NCBI GenBank assembly: GCA_945910005.1
Contig: OX246747.1
Location: forward strand, 8,705,966 to 8,769,965
Reading direction: 5' to 3'
DNA: 64,000 bases
Source: Isoperla grammatica
Lineage: Eukaryota; Arthropoda; Insecta; Plecoptera; Perlodidae
Under the pieces are notes generated by a model. It was not told where the DNA came from. It was given only the letters and a program-made list of their open reading frames with translations, and made no database searches. The first letter of the stretch is position 1, and each line of letters starts with the position of its first letter. Shown here piece by piece: positions 1 to 10,811 of this stretch. Both the position numbers and the translations under genes were made by a program.

Positions 1-289
1 GAACATCGAACACAATTTTGGTGGGCAGTGTCACCGGAAGTGGCTTTTAAAGTGAGATTATCAACCTGAATATTGATACGGTAATAAATTTCGAACAATA
101 CTTACATTCGTCGGGTATCGTCGAATGGTCGTCATTGAAGAAATACTCCTGTTGTCGTTCATTCTTGCGACCTAATAAGAGCTACTACGCGAACGTTCCC
201 TGCCAACGCCAAACACGAGACTGATGCTCCAGCATGGCAGCGCGCGGTATATAAGGGAGTGCCAAGCCAATCAACAATCAAATGAATAC
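1..289. other. Unannotated sequence, no gene seen
   Basis: No coding similarity is recognisable. A TATATAAGG motif lies near 247-256, just upstream of the tandem array. It could be a TATA box, but no gene follows it, so it is noted only. Confidence 0.3.
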
Positions 290-575
290 ACAACAAAAAT
301 GTTAATTTAAGCTTGAGTCTAACAATGAAAATGCTAATTTAAGGTATGGATGGACAACAAAAATGTTAATTTAAGCTTGAGTCTAACAATGAAAATGCTA
401 ATTTAAGGTATGGATGGACAACAAAAATGTTAATTTAAGCTTGAGTCTAACAATGAAAATGCTAATTTAAGGTATGGATGGACAACAAAAATGTTAATTT
501 GAGCCAGAGTCTAACAATAGAAATGTTACTTTGAGGTACCGATGGACAACAGAAATGCTAATTTGAGGTATAAAC
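290..575. repeat. 64-bp tandem repeat, about 4.4 copies
   Basis: The unit starts with ACAACAAAAATGTTAATTT at 290, 354, 418 and 482, an exact 64-bp period. The first three copies are almost identical. The fourth is diverged and is followed by a short partial copy. No coding capacity is seen. The origin is unknown; it may be satellite-like or the subterminal part of a transposon. Confidence 0.9.
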
Positions 576-599
576 AACAGAAATGAAGGCGAACGATTA

Positions 600-1440
600 G
601 TCTAGACCGTTAACGGTTAACATTTTAGTACACATCATATAAGGGTCTTGCCGACGGCGTCCAAAAACCCGACGCCGTTTTCCGCGACGCCACCGACGCC
701 ATCCGTAACTCGGCCATCGTTGGGCCGATCAGCGTCGTTTTTTCACCTTCACATTTGTTATCATAATTTAAGTGCACCGTAAACATTTCGTGTTTGTTAG
801 ACGAACGGTTTGCGAACACAAATATGTTAACTTGGACGTTGTTGGCGTCGCGACGCCGCCGATTCATGCGTTGTGTTTGCCTCGTCGAGACGATCTCATA
901 GATAGGTCGCAACGCCCGTTTCGGTCGAACGGTTTGCCCGCCACGAATCCGGCATTCTTTGTCACTTTGTCCACCTTTCAACTTGGACGTCCTTAGCGTC
1001 GCGAGGCCACCGGTTATTGCGTTGTGTTTGCCTTGTTAAGACGATCTCTTAGAGCGGTCGCACCACCCGTTTATGTCGTACGAATCGCCCACAATCCACA
1101 AGCGCACCTTGACCGGGCGGCCATTTTGTAATTTTACATTCCATCGAATAACTCGGTAACCGTTAACGCTAGAGCGGTTGATTTTTGTACACGCACGGTT
1201 TAAGTCAACGCCAATCGACGTATTACCATCGCGGTGACGTGTGACGTACCGCTATCAAGCTCGCTATCCAAACGACGTACCAACGGAGGAGGCGGTAACT
1301 CGTTAACCGTTCACGCTAGAGCGGTGAATTTTTGTACACGTACGGCTTAAATCAACGCTAATCGACGTATTTACCTCGCGGTGACGGTCGACGTACCGTT
1401 ATTACGCTCGCTTAACTAATAAAGCCTAAGTTGTATAATA
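600..1440. repeat. CpG-richer region of degenerate duplicated blocks
   Basis: Two block types each occur twice. One block, with GCGTTGTGTTTGCC and AGACGATCTC, is seen near 820-935 and again near 975-1085. Another, with CTCGNTAACCGTT and GCTAGAGCGGT followed by ATTTTTGTACACG, is seen near 1147-1265 and 1293-1420. Base composition (many CG and ACG steps) differs from the AT-rich surroundings. No protein family is recognised in any frame. It may be old transposon or foreign DNA. Confidence 0.5.
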
Positions 1441-1645
1441 CCGAACCCGTCTAAAACTTATTACACCAGCAGTACGCCTTGTCGCCGAATATCGGGGCAG
1501 AGTCCTCTTTCGGTTTCGGGACTTCCGTCTTGCCGAATATCAGTGGCAAGGATTTAGCCTATTTGGGGACTTCCGCAGTAGAAAAGAGCTGTGCAGTAGA
1601 GAAGCCTGTACCACTGACAGCAACGACTGTCAATTAGTAATAACT

Positions 1646-2048
1646 GCTGACCTGAAAGCGTCTTTCAAACTTAAATCAAAGAAGCTATGGCATAACGAGT
1701 GGCAGAGCATACGAAATAACAAACTAAGAGAAATAAAAGACTCTGTAACTCCATGGCTATCCTCCCGGCGCTCATGTCGCCGAGAGGAAGTTGTTTTAAC
1801 TCGCATCCGAATCGGTCACACCTATATTACTCAGAGCTATCTTCTAAAAAGTGAACCCCAACCAGTGTGTGATGCTTGTAATGTGACATTGACTGTCAAC
1901 ACATAATTTTAGATTGTGCAAAGTATTTAGCCGAACGACTAAGATATAAGATAAAATCCACACTAATAGAAAACTTGTCAGATAAAACTGATGCAACCGA
2001 CAACGTTTTAAAGTTCCTGAAATCAATTAACCTCACAAACAAGATTTA
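1646..2048 (+). pseudogene. Non-LTR retrotransposon ORF2 C-terminus (Jockey/I-like), broken
   Basis: The plus-strand reading from 1646 has the usual end of an I/Jockey-type LINE polyprotein: a KLWHNEWQ block, a run of basic residues, an R-I-G-H-T motif, then YLL..EP..C..C and a cysteine followed by LTV. These cysteines form the C-terminal zinc-like motif of the family. A one-base lesion near 1905 breaks the frame before the expected C...LDC end, and the reading resumes in another frame to a stop near 2046. The RT and endonuclease domains are absent, so this is a relic. The exact clade is an inference. Confidence 0.6.
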
Positions 2049-2114
2049 AATAGGAAAAGTAAGGAAAGGATAATCAATTGTCAAAGGTGATTATAAATGA
2101 GTAAAAAATGCATT

Positions 2115-2314
2115 TTATCGTTTTTCCCCCAATTTTAATAGGTAGCGGTTGTACATGTGTAGCCGCTTTATGTCTTCCGGCGTGGTACGACATAATATAA
2201 GGGGCAGAGTCAGCAGGATTATTTGGGGCGTTTTGGTGACGATAATCCTTGCTATATCCCAAATGACGTGGCACATTCTTTTTGGAGTCAAGTTTCTCTT
2301 GCTCTTTTGAAAAG
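2115..2314 (-). pseudogene. SGNH/GDSL-hydrolase-like C-terminal exon, copy 2
   Basis: The minus-strand translation has the pattern I..II..KTP.I.LLTLP.IL then D..R...YNRYL.KLG. This matches the block of SGNH (GDSL) hydrolases in which a helix and a LTLPP strand precede a YN..L helix. It aligns almost throughout with the copy at about 2945-3162, which suggests a tandem exon duplication. No catalytic Ser or Asp-His dyad is visible in this exon alone. Whether it belongs to a host gene or a transposon ORF1 is unclear. Confidence 0.4.
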
Positions 2315-2944
2315 AAAAAATTTCAATGTTATTACATGTACACACGGAGATCAATTTTGAAACAAATATACTATTTTGACCCCACAAATAAAGATCGGTC
2401 GGGTAAAATCGTCAGCTTATTCTACTAGCTAAATACACTTAACTTATTTTAGTGCGATTAACGCACATTGTCACCACCGCCTTTATATTATTTATCTCGA
2501 TCGATCCTTATTTGTTATGCTTATATGGAAGAAAATTAATAATTTTGAAAATACCGAATTTCCCAAATATTGAAAACCCGAGGACCGAGGTGTTAAATAT
2601 ATGACTCATTCGCGGTAAACCCGCTTAGCAACGAATTCCCCGTGAACGACTCTCATCCCTGCGGCATTCCAGTGGATGCCATCTGGCCGCCGGTTGTTTC
2701 CATGCCCCATGTGTCTGAAAATATAATATTTGTTGTTGTATGTATTCAGTCTTTAATTTCACCCGTGACATATACAATTGTTTTACGTAGTTCCTTACGT
2801 CTCATAGTAGGCCTGGTTGGGCACATTTCCCGGCGAACAGAACAATGAGTGCACGTCTATGACCGTTATATTCTCATCTGAAATTACATACACACAGTCA
2901 TTGCATGGACATTAAATCATGCATGATATTGTAGCCATACGTGA

Positions 2945-3162
2945 TTATACATTAATAAACAGTCCATATTTACGTTTTTTCCCCAACTTTGTAATGTATC
3001 TATTGTACTGCGCCATCCGCTCTGTATCTTTAGTGTGTGTGTTGCGTAGTATCGGGGTCAATGTCAAAACGACAATCTCTGGGGTTTTGGAGGCGACGAT
3101 CTTTAAAATGTGCCATAACTTTCGGCACATGGCCTCCGCACTCACGTACTTCTTGCTCTATT
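2945..3162 (-). pseudogene. SGNH/GDSL-hydrolase-like C-terminal exon, copy 1
   Basis: The minus-strand reading has MCRKLWHILKIVASKTPEI followed by VVLTLTPIL and D..R...YNRY..KLGKKR, homologous to the exon at 2115-2314. It lies just downstream (on the minus strand) of the block with the GTND motif at 3245-3390, which is the expected order for one SGNH hydrolase. The two copies differ at many positions, so the duplication is old. Confidence 0.42.
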
Positions 3163-3244
3163 GAAAAAAGCAAATACATGGTTATCATAGATCAAACACA
3201 GAAATCTATTTGAAAACATCTACTATTCAGATTCCGATTTTACT

Positions 3245-3390
3245 AACCAAAAAATCGTTTGTGCCTTACATCACGACGGCCTTCCTTTTTTCAGGCAAAT
3301 TGCCTTGTTTCAGTAAACGTGTTACTTTTCGTTCCACCTTCTTTAGAGGTTGGCCCGACACAGTCAAGCCCCAGCTCTCTTTCCGTTGAC
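3245..3390 (-). pseudogene. SGNH-hydrolase-like block with GTND motif
   Basis: The minus-strand reading contains LKKVERKVTRLLKQGNLP, then a hydrophobic strand and GTNDF. This resembles block III (G-x-N-D) of SGNH hydrolases. A TAA codon falls just before GTND, so the reading is interrupted. Alternatively, GTAAGG at that spot is a splice donor and the GTND match is chance. Together with the two exons to its left it suggests a decayed SGNH gene on the minus strand. Confidence 0.38.
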
Positions 3391-3399
3391 CTACAACAA

Positions 3400-4135
3400 G
3401 CGATAATCGAAATATAATATGAAGGGCACACACGATGTTGCCCGCTTGTCAGGACTGACTAACGGGACACAATCGAATCGGTAGGCTATTGTTGGTAGAG
3501 AGCCTTATCAAACTATATAAATGAAAACGAAACAAAAAACGAAAAAAAAACTAGTGACAAGTAACCTTACAACCATTAAATTCAAAGCACTTGTCAAGAT
3601 TACTTGCACTTGCATTTTGTAATGAGGTATTTATTGTTATATTATTTTCCCATTAGGTATGTAATGTTTTATAATTTTATCATCTACAAGGCTATTTATT
3701 TTTTTGATTAACTGTACTTTTTTCCTGTACAGCCGAAAGGGTAATTAGCATAAAAATGTGTAACTTAATGGTGTGTTTAACTTATTGTGTACTCATTTCT
3801 ATTTTTATTATTATGGAAATAAAACTTGACATACAGTTCCAAATATAAAAGAAACAAAATGATCATGAGTATCATACCATCTGCCATCGTGTGATGTCCT
3901 CTGCCGCAAAACTTCTTTAGCGAATCATAACAGCATACTGTCGCCTATAAATTCTATATTTTCAATATCATTCATCTTGGAGTGGATTTTAAACACGTCT
4001 TTCTTCTAAGCTTTGTGACAAGACAATGGTACAGTGGGAAACGAGTGTCACGAAACGAAAACACGATGCACTTAGCGTCGCTATTCACGAATGGAAGGAA
4101 TGGGAGTTTCGTTTCGTGTGTTCTTGATGTTGAAG
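3400..4135. other. AT-rich sequence without recognised gene
   Basis: It holds A and T runs and short open frames only. No protein family, RNA gene or terminal repeats were recognised. Confidence 0.5.
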
Positions 4136-4138
4136 GGA

Positions 4139-4420
4139 GACCCGTCTCGGCCCGGGGTAGAATAGGCCCAGAGTGACTCTGCTAGTCGTAAGAGGCGACA
4201 AAAGGTGACCCTGTCCCTTCCCCCCCCCTCTGTCTCACTGAATATGTCTCCTCCCACTTGGCCCTGCCCTCCCTTGCTGGACTCCCATATGACGACCCAC
4301 GTGACGTACAATGGATCTGATTCGGATGTGGCTTTATTCTTCATCATTTTTCTCATTTTCATTTTCACCCGCTAATCGTCTCGATTAGCCATTGTTGCAC
4401 AAATATGAGACGTTATCACA
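4139..4420 (+). mobile_element. SINE-like family B copy
   Basis: The head CCCGTCTCGGCCCGGGG is followed by a CTGCTAGTCGTAAGAGGCGAC block, a pyrimidine-rich middle and GGATCTGATTCGGATGTGG. The tail is the one shared by families A, B and D: CACCCGCT..TCGTCTCGATTAGCC, TTGCA.AAATATGAGACGTTA. About 280 bp and non-coding; short frames in it are repeat shadows. Confidence 0.75.
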
Positions 4421-5195
4421 TTATCACGTTCACTTCACTTCAGTCTTCGGCCGAGTATGGGGTTTATATTGTATGTTAAAAGAAACTCACCTGTCGTGCT
4501 CGTATTCCAAATTTCCTTCAATTTGCTCCAGCACCATTCATGAACACTGACTGTTTGGAAATGCGGAAACGCGTTTAAAAGTCGTGGTCGTTGTACATTT
4601 CAAAGTAATTCTTACGTTCCCTTATTACTTTTGGCTGTCTCTCCTTCATTTCGAGAAACGTAAGATCATCTGCATCATCGTCCCTTGCAAATGACACATT
4701 TCCCACGCGGAATCGTGACATTTAAAGTATTTTAAGGCTCCGTCGAAATAACAAGCGAACACCAACCTTCGTATTTTACCGGCAAGCCGCCATTTTTAAT
4801 ATTGGATTAGGTCCCTAATCGACCCCGAGAGGGCCGCTCAAGCAAATCGCCGATTACGGGACGTCGATCGACCGGTTTGTGTTGTTGGAACGGGGCACGA
4901 AATTTAATCGTGGACTTGATGGGTGGAGTTGATCGGCAATTAAAAGTTTGGTGAAACCGGGCTAAAAACCTAGACACTAAATATAATAATGTCGACAAAA
5001 CACAACACGTACATAAGTATATACAAATCAACAGTACGTATTATTAATAAACAAAGCTGATAAATAGAACTAATACTGAGCATTCAAGAAATTAGTCCGA
5101 AATTGAAGTAAGGACGAGTTGAAAATGTCCACATTTTGATGCTTTACAACAAACATTGTATTGTGTATTATGTATTGTATTATTTATTAAGATAT
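4421..5195. other. Intergenic, no gene recognised
   Basis: Short open frames occur on both strands but none has family features. No terminal repeats were noticed. Confidence 0.45.
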
Positions 5196-5199
5196 ACTA

Positions 5200-5352
5200 T
5201 TGATGATCCTCTCCAGCTAGGAGGTGGGAATCTCATCGAGGGATCGCTCATCTTTTCCCTTTGAGCTCTTGGATGGAAGATAAGGCCTTGCTGGCCTTAA
5301 TCCCGCCTTCAATAAAGACCATCATCTATCTATCTATCTATCTATCTATCTC
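5200..5352 (+). mobile_element. LINE-type 3' end with (ATCT)n tail
   Basis: CTTGGATGGAAGATAAGGCC, then CCTTCAATAAAGACC and six ATCT units, is the typical end of a CR1/Jockey-type LINE transcript: an AATAAA-like signal followed by a simple tail. The upstream coding part is missing, as expected for a 5'-truncated copy. The tail lies inside the minus-strand ORF to its right, whose stop codon falls in the tail. Confidence 0.5.
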
Positions 5353-6060
5353 CCCTGAATCCTTCCCTCGCCGGTGCTCCTGGCTCTTCTGAGCTTCCCG
5401 TCGTGTCTTGTCGAGGAGGGGACCGGCCTTCTTGTTGGTGGAGGATTCTCCCTCCGTCCCACGGGGGGTGGAGGTGGACGAGGAGGAGGAGGCCTTCTCT
5501 CTGGAGGTCCTGCCTATGGACTGCTACCTTGTCGTGGTGGGCAGGTTTGTGCGCTTTGTTGATCCCGAGAGCTATGCCGGCCGAAGCGTATGCTTCTGGT
5601 AGGGCCACCCTAGCTGGACTGGTCGAGGAGGAGAAGTCAGACTAAGTGCAGTCCACACCCCAATCCCCTTTCCTCCCCTTTCCCCTTTCCTCACGCGCCC
5701 TTCTACTTGCCTTCTTTCCTCCAAAGAGCCCCCAATTTCATCTTCATTATCACCCACTCATCGTCTTGATTAGCCAAGTTGCAAAAATATAAGACGTTAT
5801 GCCCAAATATCGATCGATCGATCTCTGGAGGTTTCTGTTTTCATGTCGCGGTCCGGGCACCTAGAGCAAGAGCGGCCCTCGCGAGCCCTTTGTATTCGTT
5901 TTTTGAGTTGTTCCTTCAAACCTTCTAGCCAGGGATGCGCTCTCTCATAATCTGAAAGCGACTTCTGGGCGGAGGCGAGCTCCTCTTGCAGTTTCGTGGT
6001 CTGGCCGCTCAGAGTTAGCCAGTGATAAAGTTCATCCTCGCGGTTCGCAATTACTCTCAA
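5353..6060 (-). pseudogene. Coiled-coil/basic C-terminal half of an ORF1-like protein, split by SINE A
   Basis: From 6060 down, the minus strand reads a heptad-rich segment (KLQEELASAQKSLSDYERA, then LEGLKEQLKKRIQRA) and a CSRC motif. The reading stops being protein-like at the SINE A insertion (5509-5822) and continues in a compatible frame on its far side as a Ser/Thr-rich and basic tail (5353-5508). The SINE is flanked by the 10-bp repeat CTCTGGAGGT. Coiled coil plus a small zinc-like motif next to an SGNH domain resembles LINE ORF1 or Gag-like proteins. The end is cut by the (ATCT)n tail. Confidence 0.45.
5509..5822 (+). mobile_element. SINE-like family A copy with target-site duplication
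   Basis: A CCTGCC..GGACTGCTACCTT head, GGTGGGCAGGTTTG, then GATCCCGAGAGCTATGCCGG and GAAGCGTATGCTTCTGGTAG define family A. The shared tail ends in ATATAAGACGTTATGCCC plus ATCG repeats. The direct repeat CTCTGGAGGT is at 5499-5508 and 5823-5832, so this is a clean retroposition event into the ORF1-like sequence. Confidence 0.85.
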
Positions 6061-6131
6061 ATAGGGGACTTACTCGTGTTTCACACTCATCATGAACAAT
6101 GGTTTGCTGGATCAAGTCCAGCAAGTTGTCT

Positions 6132-6518
6132 TTACTGATTGGTATGGCACGCCGTGTACAGTCCGTCACCCAGTGAGCAATTGCATTTTCCTCCTACTCG
6201 GAGAGATAGATCTACAAAACTCACCCCGTAAGGCGTCCACAGTTGTTGCAGCGCGACAATTACTTCCACGGCAACGGCATTTGCTCTACGAAGCTCCTCG
6301 TCTTGGCGTAACAGCTTGTGGTTGTCCTGGGATCGAGGCAAAATACCTGAAACAACCTCAACTATGAAGGGATTCACCCTCTTCACCTGCTTGATGAGAT
6401 CAGCCACATCTCCGGCAATGGCTTCGGGAGTTTCGCGGCGAAACACGTTGCTAACTCCAGCATGGATGACCGTCCTCTCGTAGAAAGGGGCCGCTTGCAC
6501 TGCTACTGGAGTGAGCAT
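6132..6518 (-). pseudogene. SGNH-hydrolase-like domain fragment (ORF1-like)
   Basis: The minus-strand reading has VIHAGVSNVFRRETPEAI, then DVADLIKQVKR, VSGILPR and a following LRRAN helix. This is the order of SGNH/GDSL esterase domains: an (V/I)xxGxN block III, a helix, then SGILPR. The expected GTN or GSN is VSN here. Such esterase domains occur in ORF1 proteins of some LINEs. The coiled-coil segment to its left may be the C-terminal part of the same protein, though a frame break and possible GTGAGT splice donor near 6221 separate them. Confidence 0.5.
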
Positions 6519-6529
6519 CTCGAATATTT

Positions 6530-7320
6530 ATTTATTTGACCTTTGTTTCGATACATTTTTTTCTTTAATTTTTTTTTTCGAAGTTCGACATCTGAAAGTT
6601 AAAAGGGAATCACAGTGCGTGATACTGCACTAAACATACATAATATATGGCAAATGTCAAGAATATGCCATCTGCAATTGTTTCTTCGTTGGTCATGACC
6701 GTTCCCTCGACGGTGGGGAAACACATGGGGTTGCGTTTCTCTCAAAACACTGTTTCTAAGCTTTCATTTGCATTGTTATTCATTTGAAAATAATTCCATG
6801 TAAGCATCAAATAATAAATCGAACATAACTAGTGCCAACTCGACTGACCTTATTTCATTAGAAATTAGGTGGCATGCAAAGTCTGCAAATGGCTTTGTGT
6901 TATGTGTACAAAGGGGAAAACATCAGCTTACTTACCACTAGCCGATTAAATTTGCAAAGAATGTAATGCGCAAATATTAACAACTTCACTGCAAAGTAAG
7001 CTGTTGGGTTACCGTTTCTTCACCTACAGTCCCCAATAGTTATGTTAGTATGATTAATAAAAAAAAGACATATCACGCCACCACCACCTTACTAAAAACC
7101 ACAATAACAATAAATAAAGAAGTTAAGTTCACACATTAGTTTAGTAATTTTAATGGTCAGTGAAATGAAATTAATATGAAATATGAGTGACGTGAAAAAG
7201 TATGCACCAATAGATAAAAAATAAGAAAACGGACAGGACAAAACCATTGAAAAAAAATTGTGCAAGGAGCACAACAGTTGAAAATGGCATACTGAATATT
7301 CAATCCCCCACTGCACTGCA
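6530..7320. other. AT-rich sequence, nothing recognised
   Basis: No repeat boundary, RNA gene or coding family seen. Short minus-strand frames at 7092-7375 are hydrophobic and AT-driven and were not accepted as genes. Confidence 0.45.
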
Positions 7321-7682
7321 TCAAACGGGTACAGTGACTGCCACATCCACCTCTAACTTCCCCAACCGCTTGCATTCAAGGTCATGCTTTTCCCGCATTT
7401 GCTTAAGCACCAGAAAGCGACGCTTTTTCTCGAAGGCTTCCTCTGCTAGGGCTTGCCTCCGAGAAACCTCGAGTAGGAACTCCTCCCGCTGGGCTCTGAA
7501 TTCATCCGCAGTCCTCGACTCCAGGATGCGCAGCTCGTGTAGGCTTGTCTGCCTTGTAGCATCACACGTGAGCTGCGACATCCTCTCTTCATGCTCTTCG
7601 CTGATTACGGCCAGCCTACTCCAACATCTGCTAGAGCTGCGAGAGGAAGAAGCAGTTCCAGCAGATTCGGTAGCAGGCCGTG
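7321..7682 (-). CDS. Coiled-coil protein C-terminal fragment, unknown function
   Basis: The minus-strand frame is open for about 118 codons and has a charged helical region rich in Glu, Arg and Leu (EERMSQL, LHELRILESRTADEF, EEFLLEVSRRQALAEEAF, EKKRRFL). The codons are GC-rich compared with the flanks, which suggests real coding history. It resembles in style the C-terminal coiled coils of Myb/SANT proteins that accompany Harbinger transposons, but no diagnostic motif is present. Its upstream end runs into a SINE tail at 7683-7741, so it is truncated there. Confidence 0.35.
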
Positions 7683-7741
7683 GCGTCTCGATTAGCCTTT
7701 GTTGCAAAAATATGAGACGGTAAGCTCCATTAATCAATCAG
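7683..7741 (+). mobile_element. Tail-only fragment of the A/B/D SINE group
   Basis: GTCTCGATTAGCC, TTGTTGCAAAAATATGAGACG and an AATCAATC end match the common SINE tail; the head and body are missing. A 5'-truncated copy. Confidence 0.6.
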
Positions 7742-8452
7742 TGTCTCTGGAGTCTGGGAGATGAGTGGAAAAGGTTTGTTGTTCTGTTCCATTTCCACAA
7801 CTGTAACCTAATAAACAATATAGGTTTCAGAAACTTTCAAACCATCCTGTATAATAATTATGCAAGAAAATATGTTTGGCTACTTAGTAGGCTAAACACC
7901 AAGAACTAAAATTAAAATTTATAAATAGAGACTATCAAACATGAAAATAATGATAGAACTTATAGAAAAGATATAGCCTACTGTATTGGGGTAGGCCGTG
8001 TTTATATGTTCGCTCAATAGTAAATAATATATGTCTGCCGAATAAATTACCTTCATGTTCGACGCTGTATCTGTGGTGTTCAGCTGGAGGTGGCTGAGCT
8101 GGAGATGGCTGAGCTGGAGATAGCATAGCTGGTAGTAAAATGACGTAGTGTGTTAATTCCACTTAGTTCCTTCTCACCGCTGCCGGAAGCAACACTGTTT
8201 TTCAACTTGTTCTTTCCATTCAAAACGTACTCTCTGTATCACTACCAGTATCCATGAGATACTCTACTTCCGTATACTGTGCAATTTCCGGTGTAGATTG
8301 TAGATCGTCTGTTGTATATAAGTCATTTTCTTGTTAAATACTTTTTGATAGAAAATACATTGTTTGGTTTTACCTTAGTTGCGGCCTGCTATATACAGTA
8401 ATACATTAGTTACTACGTACATACATTATTTATTTACTTCTAATGCCAAAGA
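7742..8452. other. Intergenic, nothing recognised
   Basis: It contains a small GCTGGAGATGGCTGA tandem motif near 8085-8130 only. Confidence 0.4.
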
Positions 8453-8453
8453 T

Positions 8454-8757
8454 GACCCGTCTCGGCCCGGGGTAAAATTGGCCCAGAGTGACTCTGCTAG
8501 TCGTAAGAGGCGACAAAAAGGGACCTGGTCCCTTTCCCCCCCACTGTCCCACTGAATATTTGTCCTCCCACTTGGCCCTGCCCACCCTTGCTGGGCTCCC
8601 GTATGACGACCCACGCGACGTACAATCGATCTGATTCAGATGTGACTTATTCTTCATCATCATCTTTCTCATCTTCATTATCACCCGCTCATCGTCTCGA
8701 TTAGCTATTGTTGCACACATGTGAGACGTTGTGCCCCATTAATCAATCAATCAATCA
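8454..8757 (+). mobile_element. SINE-like family B copy
   Basis: A full-length family B unit from GACCCGTCTCGGCC to GTGCCCCATTAATCAATC. An imperfect duplication, AATGCCAAAGA on the left and AATGCCATAGA on the right, flanks it. The copy is close to the 4139 and 59986 copies. Confidence 0.8.
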
Positions 8758-8967
8758 AATGCCATAGAAGCATCCCGTTTTTTGCATTTAACTTTACATG
8801 CTTACCTCCATCAAAGTGTCTACCTTTAAGCCCAAATATTCATCCATCCATCCATCCATCCATCAGATAATTCGGTCGCCAAAACACATTCCACATCGCC
8901 CAAATAGCGAAACATCGCCCAGTCTGGCATTCCTGATTGTCAGCCGAGGCGCGCGTTCTTAAAGCGA

Positions 8968-9059
8968 GGCTGTTTGTCTCGATTCGCAATTTTTGCCAAA
9001 AAATGAGACGTTAAGCCCTATTCCATCAATCAATTAATCATTCAATCAATCAATCAATT
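8968..9059 (+). mobile_element. Truncated SINE-group tail
   Basis: TGTCTCGATTCGCAATTT, AAAATGAGACGTTAAGCCC and an (AATC)n run are the shared 3' tail only. A (CATC)n run also lies near 8844-8864. Confidence 0.55.
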
Positions 9060-9585
9060 GACCGAGTCTGTATAGAAGGTGGATATGCGGAGCTATCAAC
9101 AAACGAGATGATGCACAAAGACTCGCAATAGGATGGAAGCCAATCCTGACCCCATTTCGTGTGAAACCAAGGCAAACACCACAATCAGAAAAAACTGAAC
9201 GCCACCGCATCATGCAGTGCTTTCCTCGGACAACATGGCCCAGCTTTCAAAATTAACAACAGTACCGCGCCGCCCCGCACCTCCACCTTCTACAGCAGTG
9301 GGTATACAGACAATGCGCGCCTCGGCTGACAATATAGTCAGTCGACGTTGGGCTGTTGAATGAGAAGGACGTGATAGGGACTCGTGATCATGCCAGATGC
9401 AATTCTGGCGAAATGTCGAGCAATGGGTGACGGACTTCGGTCTGCACCAGTATACTCACACGAGTGGCGGAATATACCGGAAGAACACAAATCCACACAC
9501 ATATATATAAATAAAATTACTTGACTATCAAAAGAATAACAAGGTGTAAATAAATTATCAATGGCAGCATTTTCAGACTGTCTAC
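9060..9585 (+). mobile_element. Penelope-like repeat, family C copy 1
   Basis: This repeat recurs at about 14110, 20880 and 63107, and inverted at 53160. Diagnostic blocks are ACCGCGCCGCCCCGCACC, TCTACAGCAGTGGGTATACAG and the CTCGTGA...CCAGAT..TTCTGGCGAAA module, followed by an AT-rich run near 9490. The stem plus GAAA..GTCGAG layout resembles the hammerhead-type motifs of Penelope-like elements, which is an inference. No RT frame is preserved. Confidence 0.5.
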
Positions 9586-9819
9586 TGCGTTCATAGCAGG
9601 CACTCTAGAATTTGCAATTCTGTGTCCTTCTGAACTTGTAAGGAAAACACTTTCAATTCCTGGTGCTCAGTCCTGCGTGCTTGGAATTGCGTGAGTGAAC
9701 AAGCATCGTCTTTATGAGCAAGGCAACACAGTTCACTCATTAAATTAAGGTACATTGTAAGTACAGCCATGAACTCATCAAGCTGAATCAATTTTTCCTT
9801 CTTATTTGCTCGAGACATG

Positions 9820-10740
9820 TTAACTATGAAAAGTGGACTGTATTATAAATTGTTTAGTACTCACGTAATTGATAGACTAAAGGCGAATGATGATGAACCA
9901 ATTACATATCCGGCCCAGAGATTGACCAATGTAAATCAGACGAATCGAAACACAAACCTTTTATCATTACTTCATTTTTAATTATTAAAAACTAGATCTT
10001 ACCAGAGAAGAAGGAAAAACCACAGCCGTCTGGACGGGACAATCCGCGACAAACTGCTAGTTGCGTGAGCTCAAAAACTGGTCATCGATTAAGAAGTTCA
10101 GGCCCCCTGTGTGACACACTTTAAAGCTACTTCGGGGGCAGCACAAACGAAACTTTTTACGGCACAATCGATTGCGTGTGAAATATAGGTACATTTATAA
10201 AGGGGGGGGGGGGGGGACAGTTACATGGACCCTCTGTCATACTGATTATAATGTTAGAAACATTAATCAGTCAGTCTGTACGACTTACCAAACCACAGAG
10301 CTATGCTTACTCAGATTTTCGAGTTTTTGTTTCAATCTTTATATAAAATTGAAAAATTAAATTTTTTACATTTTTTGACGTAGAGGTATCCTTTGCTCGT
10401 AACCCTTTTAAACTGCAGTAGCAGAATTAATTTTTTTCCTTGTATCGGAGGGACGGCAATTTGTTGTTTACAATCTCTCCGAATTGATCTTTCCGCATGG
10501 CGGGGAATTTGACCACAGCTGCTTCTGAAACCCAAAATCACAATGCGTTGTAGCACGTTGAATATCACACACCCAAAATAATTTTTACACTTTTCTAGTA
10601 TTGGCACAAAACAGTTAAGACTCTCTTTATTTTCAATATAGGTAAGGGTGGTCCCAGAAACCAAAAAATAAAATGAAAACGACAACACTTCATTTGTTTA
10701 AGGAATATGTGACGAGTTATATGATTGAAGAAAAAGTAAA
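9820..10740. other. Intergenic, nothing recognised
   Basis: It includes a G run at about 10202-10216 and AT-rich sequence. Open frames here have no domain features. Confidence 0.4.
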
Positions 10741-10811
10741 GTTTGCTGATGTTTAAGTTAAAATGAGTTCCAGTTGGTTGGTTGGTTGATTGCAATATTT
10801 CAACTGTCTTT

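Noticed and set aside
290..575. CRISPR array
   Set aside because: Repeats are directly adjacent with no unique spacers, and the genome is animal-like.
5342..5645. Open frames of 60-120 codons that recur with every SINE A copy (for example in 11186-11380, 22168-22530, 25385-25738, 47642-47935)
   Set aside because: They translate the repeat itself in several frames. They have no start or stop conservation and are not genes.
9591..9818. 75-codon minus-strand frame with ATG, leucine-rich
   Set aside because: It might be a coiled-coil tail of a transposon protein, but no motif supports it.
10202..10216. G run as a regulatory quadruplex
   Set aside because: A single homopolymer run with no supporting context.
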